Assembly (NCBI RefSeq): GCF_022965805.1 | Contig: NC_133105.1 | Location: forward strand, 4,340,001 to 4,404,000 | DNA from: Primulina eburnea | Taxonomy: Eukaryota; Streptophyta; Magnoliopsida; Lamiales; Gesneriaceae | Length of the DNA stretch: 64,000 nucleotides | Direction of reading: 5' to 3' | In this document: positions 62,106 to 64,000 of the stretch, piece after piece | Position numbering within the stretch: position 1 is the stretch's first letter | Layout of the letters: each line of letters opens with the position of its first letter | Program-made: the position numbers and the translations under genes | The notes under the pieces: model-generated | What the model saw: only the letters and a program-made list of their open reading frames with translations | Told to the model about the DNA's origin: nothing | Databases searched by the model: none

Positions 62106-63498
62106 TCAAGGCTCTTCATCTACAAGAATGGTGGATTCATTACCAATCCCAAGCTCCGTAAGAGATTCCATGTCATCATTAAGCAATGTAGGTAGGGGCG
62201 AACCCTAAAAAATAAACCCACGAAGATGGAAATAGTAATGGTCAAGAAAGTAACGAGATTGGGAGAAAAATCTGGTGAGGAAAAAGAAGATGCCCACCTC
62301 TTCTTGGAGAAACAGGATGGGCTTCACCGATTTTAACTTGAAGAAAATCTCACACAAATTCTTCAGCTTTCCAACCTATGCGACAATATTCACGCATTTA
62401 CACTTGAAAAAGCCCATCAAAATAATCAGCTTAGGGAAATGGCAGGCAGATGTATCACCGTTGTAGTTGCAGGCAACTTTTTCACAAGGACGGGTTTTTC
62501 ACCCATAGAAGCTCCAATGCATTTCAAAGAAATAGCTGCACGGACAAGTCTAGCGTATAAAAACAAAATAATATCATTCCAGAATAATAGAATATGGAAG
62601 CGGAAGCTAATTCAAAACAAAGTTCATACAAATTAATCCCGAAGACATTTTTTGATTCCCTGATGCACCTATTGATTGTTTTTCATCCTCAATTCCAAGA
62701 GTACTTTTAAGCTCAGCAAACCTGTTTACCCAATGCATACGAGGAGATGCATCAACAAAGTACTAAGACACACTGTTTACCACAAACCATGTCAAGCTTA
62801 TAGCATATATTTCATATGGTGGCACCAATGGTCTCCCTTATACACCAAAAGTAGCTAGGTAAGAGGAAAGGGAGCTGACAAAAATTAACCTGGGATGGAA
62901 CTTTTTAATTTCTTCCGGACCGCCATTACACTTTGACATGACCATGCGGACATATCTGCAGGAGAATATTTAAGTAACATTATCTGCATGGATATAAATT
63001 ATGATGGTAACAGGAAGATCGCAATTGATATGACCAACCAAACAGCAGCATGCAATCCATGCCCATGTACGTTACAGCAGCTACCCACTTTTCCCGTGGT
63101 TAAGTTCCAGACTATTTTTCCCAGATTTTTTTATAATTAATTAGTTTGAAGAAGCATTTTGTCAAGGAAAATTTAACAAAGATATATTTTTCTCAGACCC
63201 TTGTGTGAAAAACATAGTACGTATGCATTATGGCAAGCATTCTGAAGAAAAAGCAATACCGAATTTCAGAGTCCTTCCGCTCTCGAGGACTAATCTGCAA
63301 TAACAGAAAGCCAATCAGAAAGATGTTAACTGCGAAGCAGGATGACCTCACAATCACCCTAAAATAAATTATAAATTATCTTAAACTTACCTCACTGCCA
63401 TTAAATATCTTAATTTTTTTCAAACGTGCAATAAAAACAAATCTGGGAATGCCACCTTTCCCCAGATCTGCAACCGGATTCCCGGAAAGCCTGACATC
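62106..63498 (-). CDS. TFCE: Tubulin-folding cofactor E, 3' exons (gene continues right)
   Basis: Cofactor E (PFIFFERLING in Arabidopsis) binds alpha-tubulin and helps assemble tubulin dimers. Seven exons fit in phase: 63498-63391, 63294-63260, 62955-62890, 62721-62630, 62535-62459, 62375-62298, 62204-62106. They encode the last leucine-rich segment (DVRLSGNPVADLGKGGIPRF, then LKKIKIFNGSE), SPRERKDSEIRYVRMVMSK, the linker FAELKSTLGIEDEK, and the C-terminal ubiquitin-like domain (SLKCIGASMGEKPVLVKKLP, FFKLKSVKPILFLQEE, then SLTELGIGNESTILVDEEP and stop). The N-terminal CAP-Gly domain and most leucine-rich repeats should lie beyond 64000. The 63499-64000 stretch shows no exon I can defend. The many short exons explain why no long frame marks the gene. 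Confidence 0.94.
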
Positions 63499-64000
63499 CT
63501 GCATAACAAAGCATTTGTTATGCAACGCTCGGATGTTATCAATTATATCAAAAAGGTTCATTGATACAATAAATTATCACTAGCAAAGACAGCAAAGTAA
63601 AGCAAGAATTTATAACACACATAAAAGATGAGACTGAATTTGTTTTCCATTGTCTCGCCTGAGACATATAGCTAGTTCTTTCCCAGTATTAGGAATTTGT
63701 TTTCCATTGTCTCGCCTGAGAGGCATATCTAGTTCTTTCACATTATTAGGACTGAGTATTTGAAATGTACATTCTTTAGACTGGATTTTTAACTATCCTA
63801 TTACTTGACAGCGATATAACAGGATATGAACCTGAGATCTCCTTGTTAAAATAATTAATCATGTAAGATTTAGATGAGACCAAGAGACTACATGTTAGTC
63901 CTACGTTTGTTCGAAATCAGACCGAAAACCAAGTAAGCAGGTTTACAGTTGTGCTATGCATACACACCACCTGATCTTCACACTCCAACCAACTTTTGTG
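63499..64000 (-). other. Cofactor E intron (or unrecognised exon)
   Basis: Contains a short imperfect tandem duplication: TTTGTTTTCCATTGTCTCGCC at about 63639 recurs at about 63697. It is probably intronic. The last 30 bases could start an exon on the minus strand, but I cannot confirm it. Confidence 0.4.

Noticed and set aside
1..64000. tRNA, rRNA or other structured RNA genes
   Set aside because: I looked for tRNA A/B-box patterns and conserved RNA blocks. The only tRNA-like hit is the retrotransposon primer-binding site, which is complementary to a tRNA end and is not a gene.
1..64000. A biosynthetic or defence gene cluster
   Set aside because: Neighbouring genes belong to unrelated pathways, with kilobase spacers and mixed strands. 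The only tandem paralogues are the two LOR copies.

Overview
The window is nuclear DNA from a flowering plant, almost certainly a eudicot. It has GT-AG spliced genes with many short exons, AT-rich intergenic DNA, plant-only genes (SCAR, STN8-type thylakoid kinase, FERONIA-type receptor kinase, XTH) and plant transposons (LTR, LINE, CACTA and hAT types). The gag protein and the dispersed palindromic repeats remind me of asterids of the Lamiales, perhaps Gesneriaceae. That placement is from memory and is low confidence.

Layout, left to right. 1-5669 (-): most of a SCAR/WAVE actin regulator whose C-terminus lies off the left edge. 5670-8644: sparse DNA with a microsatellite, a palindromic repeat and an orphan BolA4-like 3' exon. 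8645-10800: a dead LURP-one-related (LOR) gene split by a 1.5 kb solo LTR with a perfect 5-bp target duplication. An intact LOR paralogue follows at 11356-12221. 12888-13232: a CACTA-type miniature element. 13890-16312 (+): plastid elongation factor P. 16801-17115 (-): a small conserved plant protein. 18359-22937: a complete but non-autonomous gag-only LTR retrotransposon with two 1104-bp LTRs. 23260-23867 (-): a coiled-coil protein. 24714-26399 (+): STN8-like kinase. 27967-30567 (+): FERONIA-like receptor kinase. 31508-34070 (-): thioredoxin h. 34754-35253: hAT-like miniature element. 37582-49842 (+): the 20-exon VPS52 gene, with a copia relic in one intron. 50710-52458 (+): plastid cupin with a hAT-like element in its only intron. 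53673-54797 (+): XTH. 54798-57270: AT-rich DNA with nested tandem duplications. 57275-59416 (-): 5'-truncated LINE. 62106 to beyond 63498 (-): 3' half of tubulin-folding cofactor E.

The genes do not form an operon or pathway cluster. They are unrelated housekeeping, signalling and cell-wall genes, as expected in a plant genome. Cytoskeleton and tip-growth functions recur (SCAR, FERONIA, VPS52, XTH, cofactor E), but I see no evidence that this is more than coincidence. The most distinctive content is transposon structure. I found no convincing undescribed biological system.
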